Origin: Actinomycetales bacterium
GTDB lineage: Bacteria > Actinomycetota > Actinomycetes > Actinomycetales > Dermatophilaceae
Length of the DNA stretch: 64,000 bases
NCBI GenBank assembly: GCA_016715285.1
Contig: JADKAO010000005.1
Location: 310,001-374,000 of the forward strand
Direction of reading: 5' to 3'
Below the pieces are notes generated by a model. It saw only the letters and a program-made list of their open reading frames with translations. It was not told the DNA's origin and did not search any database. The position numbers and the translations under genes were made by a program. Positions 25,404-33,969 of the stretch are shown here, one piece after another (the first letter of the stretch is position 1; each line of letters opens with the position of its first letter).

Positions 25404-25634
25404 CTATTCGGTCGTAACCGAACCTTCGGGGTCGGAGTCCCCTGCCTGCTCGGCTCCTTTGTCAACGCTCCTCGCGGCTCGCTCGCGAGCGTCCACCTCG
25501 GCTTGCCATTGGGCTTGCGCGATGCGCTCTTTCCGGTCAGCCTCGAAGATCGTCTTGAAGACCACGTAGGCGATCACGAGCAACCCGATCGTCGGCAAGA
25601 TCGCGGCGAGGTAAGGGTAGATGACATCCCACAT
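25404..25634 (-). CDS. Small single-pass membrane protein linked to lysS
   Basis: 76 residues. One membrane segment (YLAAILPTIGLLVIAYVVFKTI) near the N-terminus, followed by a charged helical tail (ADRKERIAQAQWQAEVDARERAARSVDK) and an acidic end. The gene starts two bases after the lysS stop, so it is co-translated. Similar short membrane proteins follow lysS in related Micrococcales, from memory. The role is unknown; a cytosolic coiled tail may hold a partner at the membrane. Confidence 0.75.
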   Translation of the reverse strand: MWDVIYPYLAAILPTIGLLVIAYVVFKTIFEADRKERIAQAQWQAEVDARERAARSVDKGAEQAGDSDPEGSVTTE

Positions 25635-25636
25635 GA

Positions 25637-27157
25637 CTAGTCCTCAGGCTTCAGGAGCGGGAAGAGAATGGTCTCTCGGATATTGGCGCCCGTGAAGAGC
25701 ATGACGAGGCGGTCGATCCCCAAACCCATGCCCCCCATGGGCGGAGCACCGAACTCCAACGCGCGCAGGAAGTCTTCATCGAGCTGCATCGCTTCGGGGT
25801 CACCGCCAGCAGCGAGCAGCGACTGGGCGACAAGCACCTCACGCTGGATCACCGGGTCGATCAATTCTGAGAACCCGGTCCCACGTTCGACGCCGCCAAT
25901 GATGAGATCCCAGGCCTCGATCAGTCCCGGGATACTCCGATGTGGCCGCGCGAGTGGTTGGGCAATCGCGGGGTAATCACACAGGAACGTCGGCTGGAGC
26001 AGGTGTGGCTCCACCAACTCGGACAGCAATTCCATGACGACCTTGTCGGCACCCCACGTGGGGTCGAGTTCGACGCCGTGCGTCACGGCATACTCCCGCA
26101 ATGTGCTGAGCGGGGTCTCGACCGTGATTTCGTGCCCGACCGCTTCGCTCACCGCGGTGTAGACAGGCAACCAACGCCACTCGCCGTCGAGGTCGATGAC
26201 CCCCGCGGGTGTTTCGATCTGACGCGAGCCGAAGTGGTCCGCGACCCCGAGATAGAGGTCGCGCGTGAGCATCGCAATCGTCGTCTGATCGCCATACGCC
26301 TGATATGCCTCGAGCATGGTGAACTCGGCGGAGTGAGTTGCGTCGATGCCTTCATTGCGGAAGATGCGGCCCAGCTCATAGACGCGATCGACCCCGCCGA
26401 CGATGGCCTTCTTGAGGTTGAGCTCGAGTGCAATGCGCAGCGTCATGCCTTGGTCGAAGGCATTGAGGTGGGTGTGGAAAGGGCGCGCCGCCGCACCACC
26501 GTGGATCAACTGCAGGACCGGTGTCTCGATCTCGACATAGTCCTGCGCGTGCAGGGTTTCGCGGATCGCCCTGGTCGCCGCAGCGCGCAATCGCACCATA
26601 TCCCGCGCCTCTTGTCGCACGACGAGGTCGGCATACCGCTGCCGGACTCGCGTCTCTTCCGAGAGGTCCTTGTGCAACGTGGGCAGGGGTCGCAATGCCT
26701 TCGATGCCATCTGCCACGACGCTGCCATCACCGACAGCTCACCACGCTTGCTGGAAATCACCCGCCCCTCAATCGCGACATGGTCGCCGAGGTCGACGAG
26801 AGCCTTCCAGTCCGCGAGCGCCGCCTCGCCAATCTCGGCCTGGCTCAACATGACTTGAAGGCGCGTGCCGATCCCCTCTTGGAGCGTCGCAAAGCACAGC
26901 TTGCCGGTATTGCGGATGTACATCACGCGGCCCGCAGTCACGACTCGAGCTTCGGTTTCTTCACCGGGTTCGAGGTGGCCCCACTCGTGGCGGATATCCG
27001 CAAGAGAGTGAGTGCGACCGACCCACACGGGGTATGCCGCGTGTCCACTGGCGATCAGCCGCTCGCGCTTTTCGCGCCGCACCCGGAGTTGTTCTGGAAG
27101 ATCGTCGACCTCGCCACGTTCGAGGTCGGAAGGGTTAGCGGAAGGGCCGGTAGTCAC
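25637..27157 (-). CDS. lysS: Lysyl-tRNA synthetase, class II
   Basis: 506 residues, charging tRNA-Lys. An N-terminal OB-fold (RVMYIRNTGKLCFATLQ) binds the anticodon. The class II core has motif 2 in FRNEGIDATHSAEFTMLEAY and motif 3 in GGMGLGIDRLVMLFTG. GTG at 27157 is preferred; the frame continues upstream without family likeness. The gene is normal in length. It is divergent from the metalloprotease gene, with 118 bases between. A small membrane protein gene follows it. Confidence 0.96.
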   Translation of the reverse strand: MTTGPSANPSDLERGEVDDLPEQLRVRREKRERLIASGHAAYPVWVGRTHSLADIRHEWGHLEPGEETEARVVTAGRVMYIRNTGKLCFATLQEGIGTRLQVMLSQAEIGEAALADWKALVDLGDHVAIEGRVISSKRGELSVMAASWQMASKALRPLPTLHKDLSEETRVRQRYADLVVRQEARDMVRLRAAATRAIRETLHAQDYVEIETPVLQLIHGGAAARPFHTHLNAFDQGMTLRIALELNLKKAIVGGVDRVYELGRIFRNEGIDATHSAEFTMLEAYQAYGDQTTIAMLTRDLYLGVADHFGSRQIETPAGVIDLDGEWRWLPVYTAVSEAVGHEITVETPLSTLREYAVTHGVELDPTWGADKVVMELLSELVEPHLLQPTFLCDYPAIAQPLARPHRSIPGLIEAWDLIIGGVERGTGFSELIDPVIQREVLVAQSLLAAGGDPEAMQLDEDFLRALEFGAPPMGGMGLGIDRLVMLFTGANIRETILFPLLKPED

Positions 27158-27275
27158 CCGCCAAGGGTACCCAGCGCCTGACCAAAGCTTGACCGAAGCC
27201 TGACTCGCACGAGGACCGCTCCATGGACAACTCGACATGCGTCGCACTGCCCCAACACCCCAGGAGGACAATCGC

Positions 27276-28250
27276 ATGTCAGTCCGAACCCTTTTCGCCG
27301 GCGCTCCCGCGTTCGCCGCGGCGACCCTGCTCGGCCTCGGAACCATCACCAGCGCCGCCCCGACGGTGGTTGCGTCCGCTGCCGTGACCTCGGACTCGTC
27401 CCCTGTCGCCGTGGCCGCCACCGGCGCCTGTGTCGAGCACACCGACGAGATCAACGTCGCTCGCGCTGCCGCTGGTGGCGGCCGCTACGACCCCAACACC
27501 CTCACGGCAGCCCAGGCTGATGCCAGGGAAAGGGAAACCGAGGCGTTGTTGGCCTCCGGAGCAAGCGGGACGATCGCCAAGCTGTCGCCGCTCGCCGTGT
27601 CTGCGGCGATCCCGGTGTATTTCCACATCATCACCGACGGCACTAAAGGCAAGGTGACGAGCACGATGATCGCCAACCAGATCTCGGTGCTCAACGCGGC
27701 ATACGCCGGTTCCGGGTTCTCGTTCTCGCTCGTGTCGACTGACACGACGGTCAACGCATCCTGGTACACGAACCTTGTCCCGGGCAGCACGGCTGAGAAG
27801 GCGATGAAGACCGCGCTCCACCAGGGCGGCAAGAACGCCCTCAACCTCTACTCGGCGAAGCTGGGCAACAGCCTGCTCGGGTGGGCGACCTTCCCGAACG
27901 ACAAGGTTGACCTGATGGATGGCGTGGTCCTGCTCGACCAGTCCCTGCCGGGCGGAACCGCTTCGCCGTACAACCTCGGCGACACCGCGACCCACGAGGT
28001 CGGTCACTGGCTTGGGCTTTACCACACGTTCCAGGGTGGCTGTAATGGCAACGGCGACTACGTCTCTGACACCCCCGCGGAGAAGTCTGCTGCCTACGGC
28101 TGCCCCACCGGTCGCGACTCGTGCGCGAGCAAGCCGGGTCTGGACCCGATCAAGAACTTCATGGACTACACCGACGACGCCTGCATGAACACCTTCACCC
28201 CCGGTCAGGTAAGCCGCATGCAGAGCCAGTGGACGGCATACCGCGCCTGA
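27276..28250 (+). CDS. Secreted zinc metalloprotease, M43 (pappalysin/cytophagalysin) type
   Basis: 324 residues. A signal peptide covers about the first 45. The catalytic zinc motif is complete: HEVGHWLGLYH (H-E-x2-H-x2-G-x2-H), with a Met-turn in NFMDYTDDACM and a cysteine-bearing insert (GGCNGNGDYVSDTPAEKSAAY) typical of M43. A strong AGGAGG precedes the ATG at 27276. It would digest extracellular protein. No protease inhibitor or partner gene is near. The gene ends in an octamer (28234-28241) that pairs with another one just after the stop. Confidence 0.88.
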   Translation: MSVRTLFAGAPAFAAATLLGLGTITSAAPTVVASAAVTSDSSPVAVAATGACVEHTDEINVARAAAGGGRYDPNTLTAAQADARERETEALLASGASGTIAKLSPLAVSAAIPVYFHIITDGTKGKVTSTMIANQISVLNAAYAGSGFSFSLVSTDTTVNASWYTNLVPGSTAEKAMKTALHQGGKNALNLYSAKLGNSLLGWATFPNDKVDLMDGVVLLDQSLPGGTASPYNLGDTATHEVGHWLGLYHTFQGGCNGNGDYVSDTPAEKSAAYGCPTGRDSCASKPGLDPIKNFMDYTDDACMNTFTPGQVSRMQSQWTAYRA

Positions 28251-28268
28251 GTTTTGAGGCGTATGCCG
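28234..28268. repeat. Octamer inverted pair at the metalloprotease 3' end
   Basis: CGGCATAC (28234-28241, inside the last codons) faces GTATGCCG (28261-28268), spaced 19 bases, and the interior GCCT/AGGC can extend the stem. It could act as a hairpin terminator, similar in idea to paired uptake sequences of other bacteria. Confidence 0.7.
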
Positions 28269-28294
28269 CGAATGCCGCGTAGCTGAGTGAGCCG

Positions 28295-28329
28295 ACGGCC
28301 GCCCCAGACCACGTGTCGGGGGCGGCCGT
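28295..28329. terminator. 11-bp hairpin upstream of the ATPase gene
   Basis: ACGGCCGCCCC (28295-28305) and GGGGCGGCCGT (28319-28329) are exact complements with a 13-base loop. It lies 45 bases after the metalloprotease stop and 15 before the ATPase ATG, so it separates the two transcripts. Confidence 0.8.
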
Positions 28330-28343
28330 TAGCGTGTGCGGAC

Positions 28344-29147
28344 ATGGGCACCTCCCGCCGCACTCTCGCTGACCGGCTCGCGCCGCTGCCGGTTCGGCGG
28401 GTGGAGCGCCGCCGCCCGCTCGACCCCGACGGCCGCGAGGACCTGGCGGGTCTGGGCTATCTGGCGGAGGGTGAGTGGCCGCTCACGCTCGCTCCCATCG
28501 CCCAGTTGCTGCGCGACGGGCTCGACCTGGGGGCGGCGACCGTGCTCGTCGGGGCCAATGGCAGCGGCAAGTCGACCATCGTCGAAGCGATCGCGATGGC
28601 TTTTGGTCTCGCGCCCGAGGGCGGGTCGACCGGGGCGCAACACCGCACCTATGAGAGCGAGTCGATCCTCCACCGGGAGCTGACGCTCGTGCGCGGGGCG
28701 GGTGGGAGCCGTTGGGGATATTTCGTCCGCGGGGAGACTCTGCACGGGCTGGTCGGCTATCTCGACGAGACCGCGCGGGATCCGCTGAGCCGGACCACCG
28801 ATCCGGTCTTTGCGCGGCTCAGTCACGGCGAGACCTTCCTCGCGCTGCTGGCGTCAACGCGGTTCCGTGGTCCCGGCTTCTTCGTCATGGACGAGCCCGA
28901 GGCGGGGCTAGCCTTCGAGGCCCAACTCGCGCTATTGGGTGAGCTCACGGCGCTGTCGCGCCGACGCGGCTGCCAGGTCCTCGTCGCGACCCACTCGCCG
29001 ATTGTGGCGGCGCTGCCGGGCGCGACAATCCTGCAACTCGATGCCGACGGGCTCCGGCCGAAGGCGTGGGACGACCTCGCGACGGTCGAGCACTATCGGC
29101 GCTTTTTGGCTGCGCCGCAACAGTATTTGCGCCACGTCACCGACTAA
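28344..29147 (+). CDS. ABC-type AAA family ATPase (RecF/SMC-like)
   Basis: 267 residues. Walker A is VGANGSGKST, the ABC signature LSHGETFLALL, Walker B FFVMDEPEAGLA, and the switch histidine ATHSPIV. There is no long coiled coil, so it is a compact ATPase of the type found beside phage-defence and transport systems or as a free-standing gene. The start at 28344 gives the right N-terminus. A second subunit is not present on either side; the neighbours are a secreted protease and nadC. Its role is open. Confidence 0.8.
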   Translation: MGTSRRTLADRLAPLPVRRVERRRPLDPDGREDLAGLGYLAEGEWPLTLAPIAQLLRDGLDLGAATVLVGANGSGKSTIVEAIAMAFGLAPEGGSTGAQHRTYESESILHRELTLVRGAGGSRWGYFVRGETLHGLVGYLDETARDPLSRTTDPVFARLSHGETFLALLASTRFRGPGFFVMDEPEAGLAFEAQLALLGELTALSRRRGCQVLVATHSPIVAALPGATILQLDADGLRPKAWDDLATVEHYRRFLAAPQQYLRHVTD

Positions 29148-29153
29148 AGGCGG

Positions 29154-30032
29154 TCAGTTAGCGAGGTCCAGCGCGACGTCGAGGATTGGACTCGAGTGCG
29201 TCAGCCCGCCGACCGAGAGGTAGTTGACGCCCGTGAGCGCGTACTCGCGTGCTACTTCAAGCGTCAACCCACCGGTGGCCTCGATCTCGACCGCCTCATC
29301 CTTGACCCGCAACGCCGCCACCGTCTTGGCGAGGAGCGGCACCGACATGTTGTCGCACATGATGAAGCGCGCGCCCACGGCATACGCCTCCAGGGCCTCA
29401 GCCACCGTGGTGACTTCGACCTGAATATCGACGTCCGGGAAGGTGCTCCGGATCGCCTGGTATGCCGCCGAGACGCTCCCAGCCGCGAGCTTGTGATTGT
29501 CCTTGATCATCGCGCAGTCATAGAGGCCCATGCGCTTGTTGGTGCCGCCACCGGCGCGGACGGCGTACTTCTCCAGGTGGCGCATCCCCGGTGTGGTCTT
29601 GCGGGTGTCGAGGACCATCGCGCCGGTGCCCTCGAGCTGGTCGGCCCACAGGCGCGTGTGGGTGGCGACCCCGGAGAGTCGACTCATGATGTTGAGCAGG
29701 GTGCGTTCGGCGATGAGGATGACCCGGATGGGGCCGGTGATCTCGGCGAGCACGTCGCCGCGCACGACCGCGGTGCCGTCGGCGACGAGGGTGCGCACCG
29801 TGGGCGCGTCGCTGCCGATGAGCGCGGCGACCTGGGTGACGACTTCGGTGATGACCGGTATGCCGGCCACGACCCCTGGAGCGCGCGCAACGACCTGCCC
29901 GGTGGCCTCTTGGTCAGCCGGGATGGTCGCGAGCGTCGTCACGTCAAGACCGTCGGGGCCGAGGTCTTCGGCGAGGGCGGTCCGGACCAGCTCGCGGGCA
30001 TCGGCAGCGGGGAAACGCAGGTCAGTGGTCAC
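29154..30032 (-). CDS. nadC: Quinolinate phosphoribosyltransferase (nicotinate-nucleotide pyrophosphorylase)
   Basis: 292 residues. It condenses quinolinate with PRPP in NAD synthesis. The PRPP-site and family motifs TRKTTPGMRHLEKYAVRAGGG, MIKDNHK, VEVTTVAEALEAYA and VNYLSVGGLTHS are intact. The GTG start at 30032 has an AGGACCTCTC site before it. It is 15 bases after nadB. nadA, usually the partner that makes quinolinate, is not adjacent. Confidence 0.96.
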   Translation of the reverse strand: MTTDLRFPAADARELVRTALAEDLGPDGLDVTTLATIPADQEATGQVVARAPGVVAGIPVITEVVTQVAALIGSDAPTVRTLVADGTAVVRGDVLAEITGPIRVILIAERTLLNIMSRLSGVATHTRLWADQLEGTGAMVLDTRKTTPGMRHLEKYAVRAGGGTNKRMGLYDCAMIKDNHKLAAGSVSAAYQAIRSTFPDVDIQVEVTTVAEALEAYAVGARFIMCDNMSVPLLAKTVAALRVKDEAVEIEATGGLTLEVAREYALTGVNYLSVGGLTHSSPILDVALDLAN

Positions 30033-30047
30033 GAGAGGTCCTGTCGC

Positions 30048-31775
30048 CTATGAGAGGTCTTGTGGTGCTGTGGGGTGGAACGAGAGGTCGATCGAGCCGT
30101 CGGCCGCGCGGACGGCATACGTGTGTCCAAGCCAATGCTCGTCATCGCTCTCGGGGAAGTCGCTGCGGACGTGACCACCGCGGGTCTCTGCGCGCAGGGC
30201 AGCGACTTCGGTGAGCAGCTGTCCGAGGTGCAGGAGGTTGGTCGTTGACCACGACTTGGGGCCGCCCTCGATGCCATCGGCGCCTGCTGCGAGCGCGCCG
30301 AGCCGAGCCCGGGTGGCTGCCATGGACTCGGCTGAGCGGACCACGCCTGAGCCGCGGGTCATCGAGCGCTGGATCGACTTACGGTGCCCCGACTTGACCA
30401 AGGTGCAGTCGCCGCAGCCACGCTCAGTGGCAGCTGGCACCGGCTGGGTCTCAGGCAACTCCCCCGCAGCGAACCGGGTCGTGATGTCTTCGGCGATGCG
30501 GTGGGCAAAGACGAGACCCTCAAGGAGGGAGTTGGAGGCGAGCCGGTTGGCCCCGTGGACGCCTGTGCACGAGCACTCGCCGCAGGCATAGAGGCCGGGG
30601 AGCGACGATCGACCGTGCAGGTCGGTGCGCACCCCACCGCTCGCGTAGTGCTGTGCCGGAGCCACTGGCAGCAGGTCAGCAGCCATGTCGAATCCGTGCT
30701 CGCGACACGACGCCACAATCGACGGGAACCGCTTCTCCAGGAACTCACGACCGAGGTGGCGGCAGTCAAGGAAGACATGGTCGGAGTTCGTCTTGGCCAT
30801 CTGGGCGACGATCGCGCGTGACACCACGTCCCGCGGGGCAAGGTCGGCGAGTTCGTGAACGCCCTGCATAAAGCGGACGCCGTTCTTGTCCACGAGGAAT
30901 GCCCCCTCACCACGGACCGCCTCAGAGATGAGCGGCTGCTGACCCCGCGACGAGTCACCGAGGTAAAGCACTGTGGGGTGGAACTGAACGAACTCCAGGT
31001 CAGCGATGACCGCGCCTGCGCGCAGCGCGATCGCCATCCCGTCGCCGGTGGCGACGGCCGGGTTGGTCGTCGAGGAGTAGATCTGGCCGAGCCCACCGGT
31101 TGCGAGGACGACTGCCCGGCAGTGGACCGCGCCGACGCCATCGATCTGGCCCTCGCCGATCACATGGAGGGTGGCACCGCATACGCGGCCCGTGTCGTCC
31201 TGGAGGAGATCGACCACCAAAGCGTGCTCGATGACCTCGATCCCCGGGTCGTCGAGCACCCGGTGGAGGGCGGCGATGAGAGCTCGGCTGATCTCTTTGC
31301 CGGTCGCGTCGCCGCCAGCGTGGAGGATCCGGTCGCGGTGATGGCCGCCTTCTCGGGTGAGTGAGATCTCCCCATCACTGCCCCGGTCAAACTCCGCCCC
31401 CCGCACGACGAGCTCGCGCACCCGGGCGGGACCCTCGTTGACGAGGGCTGTGACGGCGTCGACATCGCAGAGACCGACCCCGGCGACCAGGGTGTCGTGC
31501 AGGTGTTCTTCGGGAGAGTCTTCATCGTCCATCGCCGCTGCGATGCCGCCTTGGGCCCACAGGGTGGAGCCCTCGTTGAGCACCGTCTTGGTGACGAGCA
31601 GCACCGTCGCGCCCTGCTCACGCAAGCGCAGGGTGGCGGTGAGCCCGGCAATGCCAGAACCTACGACCACGACATCCGCACTCGTCGTCCAGCCTGGAGC
31701 TGGGGCAGCTAGCCACCGCGGGATGCGGAGTTCCGGAGCTGGCAGGGGGGTCCCTGACATCGTCGCCTGGCTCAC
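30048..31775 (-). CDS. nadB: L-aspartate oxidase
   Basis: 575 residues. A FAD-dependent oxidase converting L-aspartate to iminoaspartate in NAD synthesis. The dinucleotide motif is VVVGSGIAGLTATLRL, and the substrate motifs are TLWAQGGIAAAM and YACGECSCTGVHGANRLASNS. The C-terminal helical domain is present. The start is nine bases after the DUF2520 gene. In M. tuberculosis panC, panD and coaX hold the place between the Rossmann/DUF2520 gene and lysS; here nadB and nadC do. Confidence 0.96.
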   Translation of the reverse strand: MSQATMSGTPLPAPELRIPRWLAAPAPGWTTSADVVVVGSGIAGLTATLRLREQGATVLLVTKTVLNEGSTLWAQGGIAAAMDDEDSPEEHLHDTLVAGVGLCDVDAVTALVNEGPARVRELVVRGAEFDRGSDGEISLTREGGHHRDRILHAGGDATGKEISRALIAALHRVLDDPGIEVIEHALVVDLLQDDTGRVCGATLHVIGEGQIDGVGAVHCRAVVLATGGLGQIYSSTTNPAVATGDGMAIALRAGAVIADLEFVQFHPTVLYLGDSSRGQQPLISEAVRGEGAFLVDKNGVRFMQGVHELADLAPRDVVSRAIVAQMAKTNSDHVFLDCRHLGREFLEKRFPSIVASCREHGFDMAADLLPVAPAQHYASGGVRTDLHGRSSLPGLYACGECSCTGVHGANRLASNSLLEGLVFAHRIAEDITTRFAAGELPETQPVPAATERGCGDCTLVKSGHRKSIQRSMTRGSGVVRSAESMAATRARLGALAAGADGIEGGPKSWSTTNLLHLGQLLTEVAALRAETRGGHVRSDFPESDDEHWLGHTYAVRAADGSIDLSFHPTAPQDLS

Positions 31776-31784
31776 GGGTATTCC

Positions 31785-32528
31785 TTACCGAGAGTGGGGG
31801 GAGGGTGGATCGACCGATCGCTGGGCAGACACGCTACTCGCCTTCAGCGCCTCATCTGTCACGGCGTGAGCGAGCGGACCCAGCACGCTGGCGACATCCT
31901 CAATGCCGCAGTCGCGCAGGACCCTGCCAGCTGCGGTGAGGACCCCTGACATGCTGTCGCGCACGGCAGCCAGCGCAGCGGCATACGCCGGGCGGTCTTC
32001 CTCTTCGATCCACACCGGTTCGCCGCCCATCTCGAGGACCAGTGCCTCCCCGAGGGGCCGCAGCGATCGCAGCGTGGTGACCGCAAAACTCGTGCCGACC
32101 AGCCGGTCGACGTCCGAGGCGCGACCGCCGAGCGCGACCGCCGGGTGGATCGCGAGCGGGAGAACGTCGCGAGAGACCGCCGCCTCCAGCAACCCGATCC
32201 CGTGGCCGGGGTGCAGGTGGAGCACGATCTGGCCAGGGTGGAGAGCTTCCGTCGCGACGAGCCCCCGCACGAGCCCAGCAACATCGTCATCTGGGACCGC
32301 GACGACGACGAGGTCGGCTCCGCGCGCGACCTCACCTGCGTCACGAACGGGTATGCCGGGCAGCACGGCCGCCGCCCGCTCACGAGATTCGTCGCTCACC
32401 GCCGAGAGGGCGATCGTGAGATGGCCAGCCCGCGCCAGCGCGGCCGCGACGACAACCCCGGCGCGACCGGCACCGATGAGGCCCACGCGCAGGCGTGGGG
32501 CCGCATCGGTCGGGCGGTTGGTCGTCAT
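31785..32528 (-). CDS. Rossmann-like and DUF2520 domain protein (Rv3603c-like)
   Basis: 247 residues. An N-terminal NAD(P)-binding fold (GLIGAGRAGVVVAAALARAGH) and a C-terminal DUF2520 with EALVLEMGGEPVWIEEEDR and PAYAAALAAVRDSMSGV. Rv3603c, its likely counterpart, precedes panC in M. tuberculosis. A redox role tied to pantothenate or NAD is possible but unproven. The ATG at 32528 is supported by the Rossmann start position. Confidence 0.85.
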   Translation of the reverse strand: MTTNRPTDAAPRLRVGLIGAGRAGVVVAAALARAGHLTIALSAVSDESRERAAAVLPGIPVRDAGEVARGADLVVVAVPDDDVAGLVRGLVATEALHPGQIVLHLHPGHGIGLLEAAVSRDVLPLAIHPAVALGGRASDVDRLVGTSFAVTTLRSLRPLGEALVLEMGGEPVWIEEEDRPAYAAALAAVRDSMSGVLTAAGRVLRDCGIEDVASVLGPLAHAVTDEALKASSVSAQRSVDPPSPHSR

Positions 32529-32559
32529 TCCAGCAACCTACGCCAGCAACTTGAGTCGG

Positions 32560-33777
32560 TCAGGCCGGAGCGACGATAAGCCGCTCGTATCCGCGCAGCA
32601 CAAAAGTCGGCCTCCGCTCGGCACGGACCACCTGCAGATGCGGCCAGCGACGAAGCAGCGCCGAGATCGACGTGGCCAACTCGAGCCGGGCCAGCGGCGC
32701 GCCGACACAGAAGTGGATGCCGAGACCAAAAGCCAAGTGCGGGTTGGGGTCACGGGTCGGGTCGAAGATGTCCGGCTCAGCGAAGACCTCGGGATCGCGG
32801 TTGGCCGCCCCCAGGAGGGCAGCGATCTTGTCGCCAGGTTCGAGGGCCACCTCACCGATCGTGGTCGGCATGGTCGCGGTGCGCTCAAAGAGCTGCAACG
32901 GCGAGTCGTGACGGAGCATCTCCTCGACGAGAGTGGTTGCGTCCCAGTCGGTTTGCGATGGCCACGACCCAGAGGTGTATGCCGTGCTCGCCAGCAGCGA
33001 CGCCAGCCCATTGCCGAATCCGTTGACACTCGCTTCGTGGCCGGCGTTGAGCAAAAGCACTGCGGTGGCGACGAGTTCGCGCGGTGAGAGCCGGTCGCTG
33101 CCGTCGCGAGCGGCGACGAGGTCTGACAGCAGGTCATCGCCGGGGTGCGCTGCGCGGTCGCTGGCTAGACCCTCGACGTACTCCGCGAACTCGCGACTGG
33201 CAGCCTGCGCTGCGGCCTCCTCGGGTGGGGTGCGCGACACCTCGTACATCCGCACGATCGCCTGCGACCACGGCCGCAAGAGGTGCAGGTCAGACTCCGG
33301 GAAGCCCAGCAACTCGGCGATGACGAGGACTGGGAGGGGCTCGGCGAGTTCCGCGATGATGTCGACCTCGCCGAGCTCGTCGATGGCTCGGGCGCAGTTC
33401 GCGATGAGCCCGTCGGTGAGTTCGGCGATCCTCGGAGCGAGGCGCTGGACGTGTCCACGCCCGAACGCGCCCGCGATGAGGCGCCGCAGTCGGGTGTGTT
33501 TGGGCGGTTCGCTGTCGAGGATGGAGTCGGCGTGCAGCCAGTTGAAGGTCTCCCACACGTCCTCGGTGTCCGGTTGTCTCGGCTGGAAGATCCGGCCAAG
33601 CGCGCGGTCCCGCAGCACGGCATTGCAGGTCGCCTGACTCGTGGCGACATACATGCCAAGCCCTGAATGCCAGGCGACCGGCGCGATCGCGCGCGCCGCG
33701 GCCAGCGCGGCATACGGGTCCGCCATAACAGCCGGGTCGGTGAGGTCGAGCACGCTGGCGACGTCGGGGGCGCCCAT
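32560..33777 (-). CDS. Cytochrome P450
   Basis: 405 residues. The heme-binding loop is FGLGIHFCVGAPLARLE, with the Cys thiolate ligand. The ExxR helix is EEMLR, and the I-helix segment is LLNAGHEASVNG, where the usual Thr (A-G-x-E/D-T) is replaced by Ser. It has no redox partner gene in this window. It begins next to a 33846-33891 inverted repeat and is divergent from the NuoD-like gene. The substrate is unknown; its isolation suggests a stand-alone hydroxylase. Confidence 0.93.
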   Translation of the reverse strand: MGAPDVASVLDLTDPAVMADPYAALAAARAIAPVAWHSGLGMYVATSQATCNAVLRDRALGRIFQPRQPDTEDVWETFNWLHADSILDSEPPKHTRLRRLIAGAFGRGHVQRLAPRIAELTDGLIANCARAIDELGEVDIIAELAEPLPVLVIAELLGFPESDLHLLRPWSQAIVRMYEVSRTPPEEAAAQAASREFAEYVEGLASDRAAHPGDDLLSDLVAARDGSDRLSPRELVATAVLLLNAGHEASVNGFGNGLASLLASTAYTSGSWPSQTDWDATTLVEEMLRHDSPLQLFERTATMPTTIGEVALEPGDKIAALLGAANRDPEVFAEPDIFDPTRDPNPHLAFGLGIHFCVGAPLARLELATSISALLRRWPHLQVVRAERRPTFVLRGYERLIVAPA

Positions 33778-33845
33778 GCCGGTTCCCTTCGAGAGTGGGG
33801 GTGAACGAGTCAGAAGCCGTCACTGTAGAGCCCCACCCCCTCCGC

Positions 33846-33891
33846 CTTCGATACCCGACGACGAGTCAGCCGTCCCCACCCGGTATCGAAG
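33846..33891. promoter_or_regulatory. Inverted repeat between the P450 and NuoD-like genes
   Basis: CTTCGATACC (33846-33855) and GGTATCGAAG (33882-33891) are perfect complements 26 bases apart, in the 156-base divergent region. It is a candidate operator for a dimeric regulator with two half sites, or a transcript hairpin. Confidence 0.5.
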
Positions 33892-33930
33892 CAGCGTCAT
33901 GGCGGCGCTCCCGGGTTTGGCAGACTCTCG

Positions 33931-33969
33931 GGTATGCCGTCCGCCCCCGTCCCAGCGCCCCGGCATACC
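33931..33969. repeat. Octamer inverted pair at the NuoD-like start
   Basis: GGTATGCCG (33931-33939) faces CGGCATACC (33961-33969). The ATG of the gene may lie within the first copy (33934). The pair is near the ribosome site and could occlude it in the transcript. Confidence 0.7.
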
